A DNA stretch of 64,000 nucleotides from contig NC_088296.1 of the NCBI RefSeq assembly GCF_032854445.1, forward strand, positions 12,686,706 to 12,750,705. Direction: 5' to 3'. The translations under genes were made by a program, and so were the position numbers. Source of the stretch: Liolophura sinensis. Lineage: Eukaryota > Mollusca > Polyplacophora > Chitonida > Chitonidae. Numbering within the stretch: position 1 is the first letter of the stretch; every line of letters starts with the position of its first letter. Below the pieces are notes generated by a model. That model was not told the DNA's origin. It saw nothing but the letters and a program-made list of their open reading frames with translations, and ran no database searches. Shown piece by piece: positions 61,349-64,000 of this stretch.

Positions 61349-62779
61349 AAAAAAAAATATAGATAAAGGATGTTATCAAGCATGCTGATAATGTGGACAT
61401 TTTAAAAGTCATGGCATATTAAAATCTATAGCATTGATATACATAAAAAGAGATTCATACGCCGTATCGATTGTTCCATAACTTTCTCCACCATGAGATT
61501 ATTCTCGAGATAGAATTGCTGTTCAGTTTCTGAGGTTAGTGTTGGGGATAAATGCATGGGTGTTTTTTTTAGAACCCCGAGATGAGTTGGATCTCTGCGT
61601 CGGAACAGATATTGGTATACCTGCCGTCTATCAATATGGGCGCTCCACGTCAAGGCCAATTCCCAGGACGCACGCTTTGCAACAAGAAAAAGGGCCATTA
61701 TTTGAATACCAAACAAGGCTCGTGAGAAAATCCGATGTGCAGCATGGAGGAACGTCATATGATTTATGGTGAAGCAGCGTAACTACAATAGATACACAAT
61801 AGCCCAATGAGAGAGGGTCCAGGAGACACCTAGACCCCGGAAACTCAGGTATATGTGATGGTCGCGGAGACGAGCTTTAGGCGTGACTACGATTGTAATA
61901 AGAGACCGTGATAAATTACAAGTTGGTCTCATTTTTTTTTTTTTGCATTCATTTATTTATTCATAAATATTCATAAGGTCTGAACTATTATATAAGGTTA
62001 ACGGGGGAGAGTCCAGGTGTCCCCCAATGCCCGGAAGTTCTGCTTATTTTCCCCTGATATTCGGAGACGCGTTTTCTGGCGACAACAAAGGAAATCCGAA
62101 TATACTACCTGTTTGTCTTTTTCTTATTACGTTTTTCAATAATCATGGTTGATAATTTGTGCTTATTACGATTTATTTTAGTGCACTATGCCCCGTGCCA
62201 TACATCGCCATAATCTGGATTACTGTACATATATAAAACAAACGTTCACCAGTTTCACAAATATGGAGTTCACGTTGGATGGGCATGCAGATGTAGCAAA
62301 CATCGTGTAGAAACAATCTTCACACTGTGAATACACACCTGACACTTGTATCAGCCCGACTTAGTATAAGATGTGCTTTTTAAGAAATAGATAACCCATA
62401 CATAACGTATGTTTTCGTTTCTGTATTTTTCCTTCTTTTTTCCCGCTTCCTATGCCTATTTTTTGTCCATCCAAAAAGGGGGTCAATCACACCTGGCGAC
62501 CTCCCGTTCTCCACCATATCAGCAACTCTATGGTACAGTGATGAAGAGGGAACCCATCACGTTCCAAACAATAACAACTGTCTTGTTAAGTACGCCCCCC
62601 CCCCCCACCCACTCCAAAAAAACAAACACTCAAAATGTTTTGCTCTAGGAAGTTTAAAATTTATTACAATGCTGATTCTTTACTGCAGCAAAATGCACCA
62701 ACCCCAAATGAAGTTCTTTCCTTTCCTGGGGATGACTTTTGAAGCGCTTACAATTTCTGACCTGAGCCTTAAACTAGTA

Positions 62780-63560
62780 TGGTTTATTGGGAATGAGGAA
62801 ATTTACTATAATACAACGAGTACGGTTTATGGGGAATAAAGAAAGATACTATAAGACGAGTATGGTTTATGGGAATGAAGACAGGTACTATAATACAACT
62901 AGTACGGTTTATGGGGAATGAAGAAAGGTACTATAATACAACGAGTATGGTTTATGGGGAATGAAGGAAAGTACTATAATACAACGAGTATGGTTTATGA
63001 GGAATGAAGAAAGGTGTTATAATACAACGAGTACCGTTTATGGGGAATGAAGAAAGGTACTATAATATAATGAGTATGGTATATGGGAAATGAAGAAAGG
63101 TACTATAACACAACGAGTACGGTTTATGGGGAATAAAGAAAGGTGCTATAAGACGAGTATGGTTTAAGGGGGAATGAAGAAAGGTACTATAATACAACGA
63201 GTACGGTTTATGGGGAATAAAGAAAGGTATTATAATACAACGAGTATGGTTTATGAGGAATGAAGAAAGGTACTATAATGCAACGAGTACGGTTTATGGA
63301 CAATGAAGAAAGGTACTATAATACAACGAGTATGGTTTATGAGGAATGAAGAAAGGTACTATAATGCAACGAGTACGGTTTATGGACAATGAAGAAAGGT
63401 ACTATAATACAACGAGTATGGTTTATGGGCAATGAAGAAAGGTGCTATAATACAACGAGTACGGTTTATGGGCATGAAAAAAGGTACTATAATACAACGA
63501 GTACGATTTATGGGCAATGAAGAAAGGCACTATAATAAAACTAGTATGGTTTATGGGCAA
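62780..63560 (+). repeat. About 43-base minisatellite, 18 copies
   Basis: Unit contains actataatacaacgagtatg, gtttatggggaatgaagaaa and ggt. Alternating tatgg and tacgg copies suggest an 86-base higher-order unit in part of the array (for example 63240-63420). Confidence 0.92.
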
Positions 63561-64000
63561 TGAAGAAAGATATGACAATGAAAAGAGAGGGAAAACTTTT
63601 CATTTTCATTCATATTCTATATTTCTTATTAACCCCACTACTTTATGAATATTTTTCTCTGAAACTAATGTCTTCACCTGACAGGGTAAATTATGTTACC
63701 GCTACAAACTACTACAAAGCGTATGCAGATGGATTTTGTTGCTGCAACATTTTGCTGTGTATAGCATTATGGTATCCCTAAACTGTAGAAGTATCATGTT
63801 AACAAACACATCAGTTTTTGGAGATTTCACTTTCTCCTGGGCTTTAGCTAAACACATCGTTATGTGAAAGGTGTATGGCGTAATGTTTTGTTGGGATATA
63901 TACCGCTTAACCTGGGGCTAGTGGGCAGTATAAACATGGTGCAGTTTTAATATCACCTCTGTTTGCATGAATAGTTGCAATAAAAGCGCAGCTGAGAAAA

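Larger units (their letters stand above)
56861..64000 (+). other. 3' flanking region without recognised genes
   Basis: Seven kilobases containing SINE remnants (57118-57212, 57328-57525, 59852-60015), minisatellites (58175-58660, 61262-61348, 62780-63560), a foldback element (61023-61150) and homopolymer G or C runs near 59358 and 62586. The short open frames have no recognisable domain and most overlap repeats. No exon of a third gene was identified on either strand. Confidence 0.65.

Overview
This is animal genomic DNA, most likely from a mollusc. The genes are split by GT..AG introns of 0.4 to 17 kb, and the intergenic and intronic DNA is full of minisatellites. A tRNA-derived SINE recurs at least a dozen times; its 3' domain (a tail reading like 'gagtacggcgtaaaacac', then A+T-rich repeats) is of a kind I associate with molluscan genomes. 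Nothing bacterial or viral was seen. The mollusc assignment is an inference from repeat style and gene content, not from a search.

Two protein-coding genes lie head to tail on the + strand. (1) 73-13685: the 3' part of an ADAM10 (Kuzbanian-type sheddase) gene. Nine exons run from the third zinc histidine and Met-turn of the metalloprotease, through the disintegrin and cysteine-rich regions, to the transmembrane segment and a short proline-rich tail. The 5' part lies upstream of the window. (2) 19673-55375: a complete alpha-type nicotinic acetylcholine receptor-like (Cys-loop) subunit. It has two candidate alternative signal-peptide exons (19673-19724 and 31877-31922) that fit the same six downstream exons (36880-55375). 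Either one gives an open reading frame divisible by three (442 or 440 residues).

Layout: 1-13.7 kb, ADAM10 with a 7 kb last intron; 13.7-19.6 kb, intergenic, packed with short-unit minisatellites; 19.7-36.9 kb, intron 1 of the receptor gene with SINEs, a duplicated 1 kb segment whose second copy is split, a decayed minisatellite and foldback elements; 37.0-48.0 kb, intron 2, dominated by a 6.2 kb array of a 51-bp satellite (about 120 copies with higher-order periods near 1.82 and 0.86 kb) and two further minisatellites; 48.0-55.4 kb, the ligand-binding and channel exons; 55.4-64 kb, 3' flank with SINE remnants, minisatellites and a foldback element but no recognised gene.

The two genes are functionally unrelated (a membrane sheddase and a ligand-gated cation channel); adjacency implies no pathway. 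The points most worth checking are the alternative first exons, a one-base irregularity at an ADAM10 exon junction, a SINE inserted in a 3' splice-site pyrimidine tract, direct repeats flanking the TM3 exon, and the hierarchical satellite.
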